Shown here one piece after another: positions 1 to 9,666 of a stretch of 64,000 bases of DNA. The notes under the pieces are model-generated. The model did no database searches, had not been told where the DNA came from, and saw nothing but the letters and a program-made list of their open reading frames with translations. The stretch spans positions 49,546 through 113,545 of the forward strand of contig JAUNKF010000010.1 of NCBI GenBank assembly GCA_030532895.1, written 5' to 3'. Source of the DNA: Lautropia sp. Its GTDB lineage: Bacteria; Pseudomonadota; Gammaproteobacteria; Burkholderiales; Burkholderiaceae_E. Numbering within the stretch: the stretch's first letter is position 1; each line of letters opens with the position of its first letter. Position numbers and translations under genes: made by a program.

Positions 1-1583
1 GTGAAGACAACTGGTACTGGCACATGTTCGACACCGTCAAAGGTTCGGACTACCTGGGCGACCAGGATGCGATCGAGTTCATGTGTAGACAGGCGCCGCA
101 AGTGGTCTACGAGCTGGAACACTTCGGCATGCCGTTCGATCGAAACGCCGACGGCACGATCTATCAACGTCCCTTCGGTGGCCACACGGCCAACCTCGGC
201 GAAAAGCCTGTCCAGCGCGCCTGTGCCGCGGCCGACCGTACCGGTCACGCGCTCCTGCACACGCTCTATCAGCGCAACGTCCGCGCCCGCACGACCTTCT
301 TCGTCGAGTGGATGGCGCTCGACCTGATCCGTGACGCCGATGGCGACGTGGTGGGTGTCGTCGCGCTGGAGATGGAAACCGGGGAGGTGATGATCCTCGA
401 AGCCAAGGTGACGGTGCTGGCCACCGGTGGTGCGGGCCGTATCTGGCAAGCCTCCACCAACGCCTACATCAATACGGGTGATGGTCTCGGCATGGCAGCG
501 CGCGCCGGCATCCCGCTGCAGGACATGGAATTTTGGCAGTTTCACCCCACCGGCGTGGCCAATGCCGGCGTGCTGATCACCGAAGGTGTGCGCGGTGAAG
601 GCGGCATCCTGCTCAACAAGGATGGTGAGCGCTTCATGGAGCGCTATGCGCCCACGCTGAAGGATCTGGCCCCGCGCGACTTCGTGTCCCGCTCGATGGA
701 CCAGGAGATCAAGGAAGGGCGTGGCTGCGGCCCGCAAGCCGATTACGTGCTGCTGAAGCTCGATCACCTCGGCGCCGACAAGATCCTGAAGAAGCTGCCC
801 TCCATCCGCGAGATCGCGATCAAGTTCGCCAACGTCGATCCGATCAAGGAGCCGATTCCGGTCGTGCCGACCATCCACTACCAGATGGGTGGCATCCCGA
901 CCAACTACTACGGTCAGGTCGTCGTGCCGAAAGGCGGCAATGCGGCCACCGTCGTCAATGGCCTTTATGCCATCGGTGAATGCGCCTGTGTTTCGGTGCA
1001 CGGTGCCAATCGCCTGGGTACGAACTCGTTGCTCGACCTCGTGGTGTTCGGTCGTGCGGCCGGCAACCACATCATCAATGCCGGCTTCAAGAACGCCCAG
1101 CACAAGCCGCTGCCGACGAACGCCGGTGATGCCTCGTTGTCGCGGGTGGCACGCCTGGACGGCTCGACCTCGGGTGAGCGCACGCAGGACGTGGCCAACG
1201 ACATCCGCCGTGACATGCAGGCTCATTGCGGCGTGTTCCGTACCTCGGCGCTGCTGTCGGCCGGTGTGGACAAGATCCTGTCGCATGTCGAACGGGCCAA
1301 GAACATCCATCTGCGTGACAAGTCGCAGGTGTTCAACACCGCCCGTGTGGAGGCGCTGGAGCTGGACAACCTGATCGAGGTCGCGCAGGCCACGATCGTG
1401 TCGGCCGAAGCCCGCAAGGAAAGCCGTGGCGCGCATGCACACAGTGACCACCCGGAGCGGGATGATGTCAACTGGATGAAACACACGCTGTGGTATTCGG
1501 ATGATGGTCGTCTCGAATACAAGCCGGTCAACCAGAAACCGTTGACGGTCGAGACCTTCAAGCCGAAGCCCCGCACCTTCTGA
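1..1583 (+). CDS. sdhA: succinate dehydrogenase flavoprotein subunit (5' partial)
   Basis: Oxidises succinate to fumarate on a covalently bound FAD, at the cytoplasmic face of membrane complex II. The window opens inside the gene: the frame is already open at base 3, and 526 residues remain of a family length near 590. The missing part is the N-terminal FAD-binding region. Visible motifs are TGGAGRIW, the substrate-site [23 protein letters not shown] and [13 protein letters not shown], ending in the typical C-terminus FKPKPRTF. sdhB follows 74 bases later. The membrane anchors sdhC and sdhD should lie upstream, outside the window. Identification is firm. Confidence 0.97.
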   Translation, partial: EDNWYWHMFDTVKGSDYLGDQDAIEFMCRQAPQVVYELEHFGMPFDRNADGTIYQRPFGGHTANLGEKPVQRACAAADRTGHALLHTLYQRNVRARTTFFVEWMALDLIRDADGDVVGVVALEMETGEVMILEAKVTVLATGGAGRIWQASTNAYINTGDGLGMAARAGIPLQDMEFWQFHPTGVANAGVLITEGVRGEGGILLNKDGERFMERYAPTLKDLAPRDFVSRSMDQEIKEGRGCGPQADYVLLKLDHLGADKILKKLPSIREIAIKFANVDPIKEPIPVVPTIHYQMGGIPTNYYGQVVVPKGGNAATVVNGLYAIGECACVSVHGANRLGTNSLLDLVVFGRAAGNHIINAGFKNAQHKPLPTNAGDASLSRVARLDGSTSGERTQDVANDIRRDMQAHCGVFRTSALLSAGVDKILSHVERAKNIHLRDKSQVFNTARVEALELDNLIEVAQATIVSAEARKESRGAHAHSDHPERDDVNWMKHTLWYSDDGRLEYKPVNQKPLTVETFKPKPRTF

Positions 1584-1657
1584 TCCTGCGCTTCAACCCT
1601 TTCCTGTATTGGCAGCCGGCGCTACTGGCCGCCGGCGCAAACCGAATCAAGGACATC

Positions 1658-2377
1658 ATGGCTCCTACTACCCGGAAAATGAAGTTCTCCATCTACCGCT
1701 ACGACCCGGACAAGGATCAGAAGCCGTACATGGAGGATATCGAGGTCGAGCTGCAGCCGACCGACAAGATGCTGCTGGATGCGCTGATGCGCATCAAGTC
1801 CACTGCCGACGACGCACTGGCTTTCCGCCGCTCCTGCCGTGAAGGCGTCTGTGGTTCCGACGCGATGAACATCAACGGCAAGAACAGTCTGGCGTGCATC
1901 ACGAACCTGAACGATCTGACCGAGCCGGTGGTGCTCAAGCCATTGCCGGGCCTGCCCGTGATCCGCGATCTGATCGTCGACATGACGCAGTTCTTCAAGC
2001 AGTACGAGTCGATCAAGCCGTATCTGATCAACGACACGCCACCGCCCGAAAAGGAACGCCTGCAGTCGCCCGAAGATCGTGAAGAGCTGGATGGACTGTA
2101 CGAGTGCATCCTGTGTGCCTGCTGCTCGACCTCCTGTCCGTCGTTCTGGTGGAACCCCGACAAGTTCGTCGGCCCGGCCGGCCTTCTGGCTGCCTACCGT
2201 TTCATCGCCGACACGCGTGACCAGCACACGAACGAGCGTCTCGACAATCTCGAAGACCCGTATCGCCTGTTCCGTTGCCACACCATCATGAACTGTGTGG
2301 ATGTGTGCCCGAAAGGTCTGAATCCCACACGGGCCATTGGCAAGATCAAGGAACTGATGGTGCGTCGCACCGTCTGA
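1658..2377 (+). CDS. sdhB: succinate dehydrogenase iron-sulfur subunit
   Basis: Carries electrons from SdhA to the quinone through three iron-sulfur clusters. The 239-residue protein shows the [2Fe-2S] ligands C60, C65 and C80, with Asp at the 68 position as in E. coli. The C150/C153/C156 group with C160 follows, then the C-terminal [14 protein letters not shown] block, completing the [4Fe-4S] and [3Fe-4S] sites. Length matches the family. It lies directly after sdhA and just before sdhE, so it is almost certainly in the sdh operon. The ATG at 1658 is preceded by a modest AAGGAC-like ribosome site. Confidence 0.97.
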   Translation: MAPTTRKMKFSIYRYDPDKDQKPYMEDIEVELQPTDKMLLDALMRIKSTADDALAFRRSCREGVCGSDAMNINGKNSLACITNLNDLTEPVVLKPLPGLPVIRDLIVDMTQFFKQYESIKPYLINDTPPPEKERLQSPEDREELDGLYECILCACCSTSCPSFWWNPDKFVGPAGLLAAYRFIADTRDQHTNERLDNLEDPYRLFRCHTIMNCVDVCPKGLNPTRAIGKIKELMVRRTV

Positions 2378-2408
2378 TCAGTTGTCAGTCAACACCAGGG
2401 AACCGCCA

Positions 2409-2705
2409 ATGTCCGATATCAGCTTGCAGCCAGGACAGGATACCGACTCGATCGGTGCCGCCCGTTATCGCCGCCTGCGGTGGCGCTGTCGTCGTGGCCT
2501 GCTCGAAAACGACATCCTGCTCCACCGCCTGCTCGACAAGCGGGCTGAAATTGGCTTTGCGGCGTCGGAAGTGGCGGCCCTGGATCAATTGCTCGATCTG
2601 ACCGACCCTGAGCTGCTTGATCTGGTGCTTGGGCGGAAAGCGCCTGAGGGCGAGCTGGACACACCCGAGATCGTCGCGCTATTGGTGGAAATCCGGGGGT
2701 TGTAA
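2409..2705 (+). CDS. sdhE: SdhE, FAD assembly factor for succinate dehydrogenase
   Basis: Small soluble factor that assists covalent flavinylation of SdhA. The family signature RGxxE is present as RGLLE at residues 29-33, followed by DILL and the helix-rich body expected of the family. An in-frame TTG lies upstream at 2382, but the ATG at 2409 is preferred because AGGGAA sits just ahead of it and the 98-residue product matches the family length. The position right after sdhB is the usual betaproteobacterial arrangement and supports the call. Confidence 0.93.
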   Translation: MSDISLQPGQDTDSIGAARYRRLRWRCRRGLLENDILLHRLLDKRAEIGFAASEVAALDQLLDLTDPELLDLVLGRKAPEGELDTPEIVALLVEIRGL

Positions 2706-2783
2706 GCACCGGTACCGTCTGACAGATGAGTTAGACTGTAGAGCGAACATGCATGCACATTGGAGCTGTCACGGGGCAGACCC

Positions 2784-2802
2784 GTGCATGACACACGCTA
2801 TG
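2784..2802 (-). repeat. divergent copy of the dispersed 18-bp repeat
   Basis: Reads GTGCATGACACACGCTATG on the + strand. This matches the family core (see 19952 and 51308) with one extra base and a changed end. It lies in the sdhE-gltA spacer. It is the weakest of the copies listed. Confidence 0.4.
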
Positions 2803-2899
2803 CCGATGGACATGGAGGGTCGCTGGCCTGCGGGAGCTCCCCGACAGCGCTGGACGGCCTGCTCACATTGTTTCAGTTGAGACAAGGAAGAAGCCTGTA

Positions 2900-4228
2900 A
2901 TGATTAGCAAACCTGCCTATACTGCCACGCTGTCGTTTTCGGACGGTTCCACCGGTGCCGAATTTCCCGTCTACCAGGGTACGACCGGCCCGGATGTCAT
3001 CGACATCCGCAAGCTGTATGGCGCCACCGGTAAATTCACCTTCGACCCTGGTTTCATGTCCACCGGGGCTTGTGAATCGGCCATCACCTATATCGATGGA
3101 GACAAGGGCGAGCTGCTGTATCGCGGCTATCCGATCCAGGATCTGGCCGAGCATTGCGATTACCTGGATGTCTGCTACCTGCTGCTGAAAGGTGAGCTGC
3201 CCACGCCCGAGCAGAAGACCGATTTCGATTACAACATCACGCACCACACGATGCTGCATGAGCAGCTGACCCGTTTCTTCACCGGGTTCCGGCGTGATGC
3301 CCACCCGATGGCCATCCTGGTGGCCAGCGTGGGGGCCCTGGCCGCCTTCTATCACGATTCGCTCGACATCAACAACCCCGAGCATCGTCACATCTCGGCC
3401 ATGCGCCTGATCGCGAAGATGCCCACCCTGGTGGCCACCGCCTACAAGTATTCGAAGGGCATGCCGCCGGCCTATCCGCGCAACAAGTACACCTATTCGG
3501 CCAACCTGATGCACATGATGTTCAGCACGCCATGTGATGATTATGTGCCGAACGAAGTGCTGGTTCGTGCGCTGGATCGCATCCTGATCCTTCACGCCGA
3601 CCACGAGCAGAATGCCTCGACCTCCACCGTGCGTCTGGCCGGTTCTTCCGGCGCCAATCCGTTCGCCTGCATCGCCGCCGGTATCGCCACCCTGTGGGGG
3701 CCGGCGCACGGTGGTGCGAACGAAGCCTGCCTCGTCATGCTGGAAGAGATCATGAAGCAGGGTGGTGTGGCCAAGATCGGCGAATTCATCAGCAAGATCA
3801 AGGACAAGGAATCCGGCGTCAAGCTGATGGGCTTCGGTCACCGCGTCTACAAGAACTACGACCCGCGCGCGAAGTTGATGCAGGAAACCTGCAAGGAAGT
3901 GCTGGAAGAGCTGAACCTTGGCGATGATCCGCTCTTCAAGCTGGCCATGGAGCTGGAGCGCATCGCACTGGAAGACGATTATTTCGTCTCCCGCAAGCTG
4001 TATCCGAACGTGGATTTCTACTCCGGTATCGTGCAGCGTGCGATGGGCATCCCCACCAGCATGTTCACCGCCATCTTCGCGCTGGCACGTACCGTTGGCT
4101 GGATTGCTCAGTGGAACGAGATGATCGCTGATCCTGATCAGAAGATCGGTCGTCCGCGTCAGCTCTACGTGGGGCAGACGGCTCGCAAGATCACCACGCC
4201 ATCCACCCGTGGCATCCACACGGTCTGA
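2900..4228 (+). CDS. gltA: citrate synthase (type II, hexameric family)
   Basis: Condenses oxaloacetate and acetyl-CoA to citrate, the entry step of the TCA cycle. The 442-residue product has the long N-terminal beta domain of the Gram-negative type. Active-site motifs are [34 protein letters not shown] (catalytic His) and [12 protein letters not shown] (catalytic Asp). The AAGGAAGAAG ribosome site ahead of the ATG at 2900 is strong. It follows sdhE after a 194-base spacer that may hold its own promoter, and ends at a clear hairpin terminator. Confidence 0.98.
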   Translation: MISKPAYTATLSFSDGSTGAEFPVYQGTTGPDVIDIRKLYGATGKFTFDPGFMSTGACESAITYIDGDKGELLYRGYPIQDLAEHCDYLDVCYLLLKGELPTPEQKTDFDYNITHHTMLHEQLTRFFTGFRRDAHPMAILVASVGALAAFYHDSLDINNPEHRHISAMRLIAKMPTLVATAYKYSKGMPPAYPRNKYTYSANLMHMMFSTPCDDYVPNEVLVRALDRILILHADHEQNASTSTVRLAGSSGANPFACIAAGIATLWGPAHGGANEACLVMLEEIMKQGGVAKIGEFISKIKDKESGVKLMGFGHRVYKNYDPRAKLMQETCKEVLEELNLGDDPLFKLAMELERIALEDDYFVSRKLYPNVDFYSGIVQRAMGIPTSMFTAIFALARTVGWIAQWNEMIADPDQKIGRPRQLYVGQTARKITTPSTRGIHTV

Positions 4229-4252
4229 TCATTCCCTTTAGTTCGGTGATCG

Positions 4253-4307
4253 AACGCCCTGTTCCCGGTACATCGTTTGAGAATGTCCGGGGCAGGGCGT
4301 TTGTTTT
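4253..4307 (+). terminator. rho-independent-like terminator of the sdh-gltA block
   Basis: AACGCCCTG (4253-4261) pairs perfectly with CAGGGCGTT (4293-4301). CCCGG and CCGGG extend the stem inward, and TGTTTT follows. It lies 24 bases after the gltA stop, and it argues against a start for the next gene at the TTG inside it (4277). Confidence 0.8.
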
Positions 4308-4324
4308 GGCGTTCATCTCTTTTC

Positions 4325-4765
4325 ATGTCAGCAGAGTCTCCGTCCTCTGATCAGGCTGTCCCTGCCCAGGCGGGGCGTGCGCCGCGACCGGTGCCGCCGC
4401 TTGTCGATGAGACGCGACGCGCCATCGATGAGACCCCGGCCAGCCAGGCATTTTTTCGGCGCCTGACGCGCTGGTTCCTGCCACGCCCTCAGCAAGCCGA
4501 TACGGGTAGCCTCGTCGAAAAGCTCGTGTTGCTGTTCTCCAAACTGGCCGTGGCAATCAGCATGATCGGTCTGCTCGTGGGCGGTTGGCTTTCGATGGAA
4601 CGTTATCAGGCCAACCTGGCAAAAAGGGCACGCACATCGCCATCGACAGGCCAGTACGAAAACATGGCGCCCGCCCAGCGACAGCAAAAACCCGCTTCCA
4701 CCAAAGCGCCAGTGCCACCGTCTGATCCAGGGCCAGCATCACCGGTTGACACCCCCGGTGATTAG
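4325..4765 (+). CDS. hypothetical single-pass membrane protein
   Basis: I do not recognise a family. The 146-residue product has a Pro/Ala-rich N-terminus, a basic stretch, and one hydrophobic segment at about residues 68-90 (LVLLFSKLAVAISMIGLLVG). A polar Pro/Ser/Thr/Gln-rich tail follows. The positive residues ahead of the helix suggest the N-terminus stays inside and the tail faces the periplasm. The ATG at 4325 is chosen because the only upstream in-frame starts fall in the gltA terminator. No ribosome site is obvious. It stands alone between two blocks; the transmembrane segment is the main reason to believe it is real. Confidence 0.5.
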   Translation: MSAESPSSDQAVPAQAGRAPRPVPPLVDETRRAIDETPASQAFFRRLTRWFLPRPQQADTGSLVEKLVLLFSKLAVAISMIGLLVGGWLSMERYQANLAKRARTSPSTGQYENMAPAQRQQKPASTKAPVPPSDPGPASPVDTPGD

Positions 4766-5215
4766 CGAGCGCCTGTCCTGTGGTCGAGTCCGTTCTCGCT
4801 GCTGATCCCGAAACCGGCGGCTGACAGGACGCCATGCACCACCAAGGTAACGATGCCTTCGCCAACATGGCGCCGCCGATTGCTCGTGCGTTTTGGCGCC
4901 TGTTCCGACAGCGATCGGTGTCGCTGCAACATCGGGTTCTGGCCTTCGTCGGCGAATCACGCAACGCCCTTGCCCGGTGGATGCAGGACGCTTCGCTTTT
5001 TGACAGAATATCGCGAGAGACACTGACATATTCCGTCACATCGATGGACTCGGTGTTTCGAGCCGTGGGCAGCAGGGTGTCGGCGGGCTGAGCATCGATC
5101 AGACCGTGGCCCGACGACGCTATTGCCGCCTTGCATGCCGATTCGCCGCTTTCAGGAGTCAGGGCATCGACTCCCGGCAGCAGCCCTTCGACTGAAATAA
5201 AGGAGTGAGTGCTAC
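4766..5215. other. 450-base spacer upstream of cstA
   Basis: No convincing gene. Short open frames exist on both strands but have no recognisable sequence. A perfect TTGACA hexamer at 5000-5005 could be the -35 box of a cstA promoter; the matching -10 is poor (TGACAT at spacing 18), so the assignment is tentative. The cstA ribosome site AAAGGAG lies at the 3' end. Confidence 0.4.
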
Positions 5216-6898
5216 ATGAGCGCCGTTTTACTGTTGGTAGTCGGGCTGGCCTGTCTGGCAGTCGGCTACTTCGTCTATTCAAAATTCGTGGCCGGCAAGG
5301 TCCTGCAGCTGGATCCCAATTTCGTGACGCCGGCAAACGAGGTCAATGATGGGGTCGACTTCGTCCCCACCAACAAGTATGTACTGTGGGGCCACCATTT
5401 CACCTCGGTGGCTGGCGCCGCGCCGATCGTCGGCCCGGCCATTGCCGTCATCTGGGGCTGGGTGCCGGCCTTCGTCTGGGTCGTGCTTGGCACGATCTTT
5501 CTGGCCGGCGTGCATGACATGGCAGCCATCTGGGCCAGCGGCCGAAACAAGGGGTTGTCGATCGGCGGCATTGCCGGGCGCGTCGTCAACGCCCGAACCC
5601 GCAGCCTCTTCATGGTCGTCATCTTCCTGCTGCTGCTGATGGTGAATGCGGTGTTTGCCGTGGTCATCGCCGCGATGATGATCAAGACACCGTCATCGGT
5701 CTTGCCGGTCTGGGGTGCGCTCGTCGTGGCCTTCATCATCGGCCAATGCATCTATCGCTTCAAGATGAACCTGATGTGGGTGTCGATCATCGGGGTGGCG
5801 GCGCTCTACACCTTGATCTATCTCGGCCCGATCTACCCGTTGGCCATTCCCGAGAACATGCTCGGCCTGCCGACCAATGCCTGGTGGATCGTGCTGCTCT
5901 TCGTCTACGCGGCCATTGCCTCGCTGCTGCCGGTGTGGATGCTGCTGCAGCCGCGTGACTACATCAACGGCCTGCAATTGTTCGTGGGGCTGATCGTGCT
6001 CTATGCCGCGATCTTCCTCGTGAACCCGACCGTTGTCGCACCTGCGATCAACGAGAACGTGCCGGCCGGCACACCGCCGCTGATGCCGCTGCTCTTCGTC
6101 ACCATCGCCTGCGGCGCCATCTCGGGCTTTCATGGCCTGGTGTCCACGGGCACGACCTCCAAGCAGGTCGACAAGGAGACCGACAGCCGCTTCGTCGGTT
6201 ATTTCGGTGCGATGGGTGAGGGCATGCTGGCGCTGGCTGCCATTCTGGCTGCCACCGCCGGTTTTGCCACGCTGGCCGATTGGGAGGCTGTTTACACGGC
6301 CTTCGGCAAGGGCGGCATCGGCGCCTTCATCGACGGCGGCGCAACGATCATGAACCAGGGGATCGGCCTTGACCCCACGCTCTCGGCCACGATGCTGACC
6401 GTGATGGCCGCCCTCTTTGCCGGCACCACGATGGACACCGGTGTGCGTCTGCAGCGTTACATCTTCCAGGAGTGGGGGGAGATCTACGACATCAAGGTCT
6501 TCCAGAAGGGCTGGGTTGCCACGATTCTCGCTGTGGGCAGCTGTGCGCTGCTGGCCTTTGGCGCGGGTGGCCTGAAGGGCGATGGTGGCATGCTGATCTG
6601 GCCGCTCTTCGGCACGACCAACCAGCTGATGGCAGGTCTCACCTTGCTCGTCGTGACGGTGATGCTGTTGAAAGCAGGTCGGAAGGTCTGGTTCACGCTG
6701 ATCCCGATGGCCTTCCTGCTGATCGTCTCGATCATCGCGCTGCTGTTGCAGTTGAAGAGCTTCTACACCGATGAGAAGTGGCTGCTCGTCACCCTCGACC
6801 TGATCATCCTTGCCTGCTCGATTCTGGTGGCGATGGAGTGCATCTCGGTGCTGAAGCAGAATTGGAGCGGCAAGAAGGCTGCTGGCGATCCGGCCTGA
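5216..6898 (+). CDS. cstA: CstA-family carbon starvation transporter
   Basis: Polytopic inner-membrane protein of the CstA/BtsT family. E. coli members import pyruvate or peptides during carbon limitation. The 560 residues are mostly hydrophobic helices. Signature segments include the N-terminal LWGHHFTSVAGAAPIVGPAI, then HDMAAIWASGRNKG, FHGLVSTGTTSKQ and WPLFGTTNQLMAGL. It is shorter than the roughly 700-residue E. coli CstA, as in many other bacteria. The AAAGGAG site ahead of the ATG is strong. A small Cys-Cys-ending protein follows, occupying the place that YbdD/YjiX hold after cstA/btsT in E. coli. The substrate is not deducible from sequence. Confidence 0.93.
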   Translation: MSAVLLLVVGLACLAVGYFVYSKFVAGKVLQLDPNFVTPANEVNDGVDFVPTNKYVLWGHHFTSVAGAAPIVGPAIAVIWGWVPAFVWVVLGTIFLAGVHDMAAIWASGRNKGLSIGGIAGRVVNARTRSLFMVVIFLLLLMVNAVFAVVIAAMMIKTPSSVLPVWGALVVAFIIGQCIYRFKMNLMWVSIIGVAALYTLIYLGPIYPLAIPENMLGLPTNAWWIVLLFVYAAIASLLPVWMLLQPRDYINGLQLFVGLIVLYAAIFLVNPTVVAPAINENVPAGTPPLMPLLFVTIACGAISGFHGLVSTGTTSKQVDKETDSRFVGYFGAMGEGMLALAAILAATAGFATLADWEAVYTAFGKGGIGAFIDGGATIMNQGIGLDPTLSATMLTVMAALFAGTTMDTGVRLQRYIFQEWGEIYDIKVFQKGWVATILAVGSCALLAFGAGGLKGDGGMLIWPLFGTTNQLMAGLTLLVVTVMLLKAGRKVWFTLIPMAFLLIVSIIALLLQLKSFYTDEKWLLVTLDLIILACSILVAMECISVLKQNWSGKKAAGDPA

Positions 6899-7014
6899 GG
6901 CAGGCTGGCTGCGGGTGCATGTGGTGCGGGAGAAGGCGCTTTGCACAGACCTTTGGCAGAGACGCCGATCCTCGCCTCACACGCACCCGCCAATGAGGTG
7001 ATCAAGGGGGAAAA

Positions 7015-7278
7015 ATGAGCTTTTTCGACAAGGTCAAAGCGTTTTCGGATGGTTTGAACGAGTTCTACCACGCCCCGTATCGGCAAACCCTCAGTCGAGC
7101 CTACCGCGATGAAAGCGACCTCTTCATGCTGATGGTGTTCGCCGAGAGCCTCGGTATCCCCAATCCGATGACCTACTACACGCTGGAGCTTCAGCCGCTG
7201 TTGATGGAAGAGTTCCACGAGTGGCATACGCGAATGGGGATGCCGCATTCACCGATGGACCGTTTCGGGTGCTGCTGA
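7015..7278 (+). CDS. small CstA-associated protein ending in Cys-Cys (cory-CC-star-like)
   Basis: An 87-residue soluble protein whose last residues are DRFGCC. From memory, this fits the small family NCBI names cory-CC-star, but I cannot verify that here. The end EEFHEWHTRMGM...CC resembles the tail of E. coli YbdD/YjiX, which also end in CC and are encoded after CstA-type transporters. A GGGG-rich ribosome site precedes the ATG at 7015. Its TGA overlaps the ATG of the ArsA-like ATPase (TGATG at 7276-7280), so the two are translationally coupled. Function is unknown; a role as partner of the transporter or the ATPase is inference. Confidence 0.85.
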   Translation: MSFFDKVKAFSDGLNEFYHAPYRQTLSRAYRDESDLFMLMVFAESLGIPNPMTYYTLELQPLLMEEFHEWHTRMGMPHSPMDRFGCC

Positions 7279-8279
7279 TGGATGCATTGCTGCAAGCCCT
7301 GGCCGACAAACCGCTGATCTTCGTGGGTGGCAAAGGAGGCGTCGGCAAGACGACCCACGCGGCGAGCCTCGCCTGCCGGCTGGCGGCCCTCGGGCGACAG
7401 GTGCTGGTGATTTCCACCGACCCGGCCCACAGCCTTGGCGATGTACTGGCCATGCCGCTCTCCGGTACGGTGCAGGCACTGACCCGGCACCTCTCGGCAC
7501 TGGAGCTGAACCCTCAGCACATGATCGACCAACATTTTGCGCAGGTGGAGAAAACGATCGCCGCCTTTGCCCGGCCCGAGATGCTGCCCAAGCTCCGGCA
7601 ACACCTGGAAGCGGCCAAGGCATCGCCTGGCGCCGAAGAGGCCGCGATGCTGGAGGCCATCTGCCGCCACGTGGTCGAACATCAGGCACAGGGCTTCGAT
7701 CATCTGGTCTTCGATACGGCACCCACGGGCCACACGCTGCGCCTGCTGGAATTGCCGCAGATGATGAGCGCCTGGACGGAAGGGCTGCTCGCCCAGCAGG
7801 GTAAACAACAGCAACTGCGTGACGCCGCGCTACCGTTTTGGCAAAAGAGTCAGCGCAAGCATCCGATCATGGACGAGCTGAAGCATGAGCGCTGGCAACA
7901 GGCGCTGGCCGTGCTCGAACATCGCCAGAAACTCTTTGCCGATGCCGGCCGGCTGCTGACCGATGCCGCCCACACCCGCATCGTGCTGGTGATGACGCCC
8001 GAGATGCTCCCGCTGGCCGAAACGCGTCGGACCGTCGAGCAACTGCGTCATTTCCAACTGCCCTGCAAACAGCTCATCATCAATCAGGTGATCCCCGATC
8101 TGTCTGATGAAAACCCGTTCTGGCAACAACGCCAGGCGCGGCAGCAAGGCATCATCGAGCAGATTCAGGCGGATCTGGGCCAGCTTCAGCAGTTTTACTA
8201 CGCACTTCAATCGAGCGACATTCGTGGCATCGAGGCACTGTCCCGATTCGGCTCGACCGGCTTGATGCATGTCGTCTGA
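7278..8279 (+). CDS. ArsA/Get3-family ATPase
   Basis: A 333-residue P-loop ATPase of the SIMIBI class. The deviant Walker A motif GKGGVGKT is at residues 18-25, followed by the switch motif STDPAHSLGD and the second switch DTAPTGHTLRLL, as in ArsA and Get3. It is a single half-size domain, unlike the duplicated ArsA. No arsR, arsB or arsD lies nearby, so arsenite export is unlikely. The ATG at 7278 overlaps the stop of the Cys-Cys protein. Upstream in-frame starts lie inside that gene and are rejected. The context points to a job with the small protein or with CstA; this is inference. Confidence 0.9.
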   Translation: MDALLQALADKPLIFVGGKGGVGKTTHAASLACRLAALGRQVLVISTDPAHSLGDVLAMPLSGTVQALTRHLSALELNPQHMIDQHFAQVEKTIAAFARPEMLPKLRQHLEAAKASPGAEEAAMLEAICRHVVEHQAQGFDHLVFDTAPTGHTLRLLELPQMMSAWTEGLLAQQGKQQQLRDAALPFWQKSQRKHPIMDELKHERWQQALAVLEHRQKLFADAGRLLTDAAHTRIVLVMTPEMLPLAETRRTVEQLRHFQLPCKQLIINQVIPDLSDENPFWQQRQARQQGIIEQIQADLGQLQQFYYALQSSDIRGIEALSRFGSTGLMHVV

Positions 8280-8301
8280 TGCGTGCGCTCAGGTGCTCGT
8301 C

Positions 8302-8319
8302 GTTCATAACACGCTCTGG
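8302..8319 (-). repeat. dispersed 18-bp repeat, copy
   Basis: GTTCATAACACGCTCTGG on the + strand. Identical to the copy beside mfd (37957-37974) except for one base (TGG for TAG). It lies 23 bases after the stop of the ArsA-like gene. Confidence 0.65.
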
Positions 8320-8471
8320 CATCTGATGCATTATCGGCAATGCTGGCACGGCTTCAACAGGCCCCGACCGGACATCGTCAGGTGCTTGTGCGCAGGACAT
8401 GAGGCGGCACGCTGGAGATGGCGGTCTTTCATGCGCATCAGGGGTTTCGATATCCCTCGCCACAACCCAGT

Positions 8472-8497
8472 CTTGTGTCTGACAGCATCGTCCCCAT
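8472..8497 (+). promoter_or_regulatory. heat-shock (sigma-32-like) promoter for cbpA-cbpM
   Basis: CTTGTG, a 14-base spacer, then a perfect CCCCAT. The general sigma-32 consensus is CTTGAA-N13-14-CCCCAT. It lies about 180 bases ahead of the cbpA start. The same form of box occurs before lon (61159-61184). Confidence 0.55.
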
Positions 8498-8676
8498 CTG
8501 TTAAAAATCTTGTGCGTCGATTGGGGAGATGAGCTGTTGGCTCTCTTTCCGTGCGAACCTTGGCACCTGTTGCGCACGGCGTCATTCCCGAGCAAGCCCC
8601 TCGGGGTGTGCCTGACACGCGTCAAGGTTGTTCAATCATCGGCGACACACCATCATCAGACAAACAGGACGTTCGA

Positions 8677-9666
8677 GTGGATTACAAGGATTACTACAAG
8701 ATTCTCGGGGTCTCGAAAGAAGCGAGTGCCGACGAGATCAAGAAGGCGTATCGGCGCCTGGCGCGCAAGTACCACCCTGATGTGAGCGAAGAGCCGGATG
8801 CCGCCCAGAAGATGGCCGAAATCAATGAGGCCAATACGGTACTGTCCGACCCGGAAAAACGGGCCGAGTACGATGCTTTGGGCGATGCGGCCCAGTTCCG
8901 TCAAGGCGGTTTCCAGACGCCACCGGGTTGGGGCGGCGGGCAGGGCGCTCGTGCCCGACCAGGCTTCAGCGAAGCAGACTTCGGCGACGGTTTTCATCAT
9001 TTCCAGCAGCATGGGGGCGGCGAGGACTACAGCAGCTTCTTCGAAGATCTGTTCGGCCGCGGTCAGCAGTTCCGTCGCGGTGGGCCGCCACCCGATCTGC
9101 GCGGTTCGGATCAGCACGCCACCATCGAGATGACCGTGCCCGAAAGCTATTCGGGCACGAAGCGCGTACTGCATCTGCGCACCATCGATTTCGATGAGAA
9201 CGGCCGAGCCGTGGAACGCACGCGTGAGCTGGAGGTCAGCATCCCGAAAGGGGTTCGAGAAGGGCAGATGATCCGTCTGGCCGGCAAGGGGCAGCCCGGC
9301 ATCGGCAAGGGTGAAGCGGGCGATCTGCTCCTGGAGGTGCGCTTCAAGGCAGACAAGCGCTGGCACACCGAGGCCAAGGATGTATACCAGCAGGTGGTGC
9401 TCGCCCCCTGGGAGGCCGCGCTCGGCGGGCCGCTGGAAGTGAGCACGCTCGGTGGCACGCTGGAGATCAACATCCCGGCCGGCACGCAGGCGGGCAAGAA
9501 GCTGCGCATCAAGGGCAAGGGGCTACCGGCCAAAACACCGGGCGACCTCTATCTGGTGATCGAGCTGAGCGCGCCGGCGGCCGCTACCGATGCCCAACGT
9601 GAAGCCTATGAGGCATTAGCCCGTGCCTTTGCCCATCAAAACCTGCGTCATGGAGGTGCCGAATGA
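8677..9666 (+). CDS. cbpA: curved-DNA-binding J-domain co-chaperone CbpA
   Basis: A 329-residue DnaJ-type co-chaperone that stimulates DnaK. It has an N-terminal J domain with HPD at residues 33-35, a Gly/Phe-rich linker, then the two C-terminal substrate-binding beta domains. The Cys-rich zinc finger of DnaJ is missing, which marks it as CbpA. The start is the GTG at 8677, with ACAGGA just upstream. Earlier in-frame ATGs would add an unrelated N-terminus ahead of the J domain. cbpM overlaps its stop (ATGA), the classic pair, and a heat-shock-like promoter lies upstream. Confidence 0.93.
   Translation: MDYKDYYKILGVSKEASADEIKKAYRRLARKYHPDVSEEPDAAQKMAEINEANTVLSDPEKRAEYDALGDAAQFRQGGFQTPPGWGGGQGARARPGFSEADFGDGFHHFQQHGGGEDYSSFFEDLFGRGQQFRRGGPPPDLRGSDQHATIEMTVPESYSGTKRVLHLRTIDFDENGRAVERTRELEVSIPKGVREGQMIRLAGKGQPGIGKGEAGDLLLEVRFKADKRWHTEAKDVYQQVVLAPWEAALGGPLEVSTLGGTLEINIPAGTQAGKKLRIKGKGLPAKTPGDLYLVIELSAPAAATDAQREAYEALARAFAHQNLRHGGAE

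Larger units (their letters stand above)
8280..8676. other. 397-base spacer before cbpA
   Basis: No gene is seen. It holds a copy of the dispersed 18-bp repeat (8302-8319) and a heat-shock-like promoter (8472-8497). The cbpA frame is open back into this spacer, but that extension has no J-domain relatedness. Confidence 0.6.

Noticed and set aside
2382..2408. Upstream TTG start for sdhE
   Set aside because: The ATG at 2409 has a proper ribosome site and gives the family length.
2873..4219. Long open frame antisense to gltA (448 codons)
   Set aside because: Mirror of a strongly conserved gene in GC-rich DNA. The translation has no recognisable motif and is His/Gly/Arg-rich as expected of antisense shadows.
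4834..5091. 85-codon + strand frame in the spacer before cstA
   Set aside because: No family resemblance and no ribosome site; a candidate cstA -35 box lies inside it.
4557..5336. 259-codon - strand frame in the spacer before cstA
   Set aside because: It overlaps the starts and ends of two + strand genes, has Arg/Ser/Cys-rich random composition, and no ribosome site.
7278..8279. Arsenite efflux ATPase ArsA
   Set aside because: Only one ATPase half, and no arsR, arsB or arsD nearby; the coupling to the Cys-Cys protein and cstA points elsewhere.
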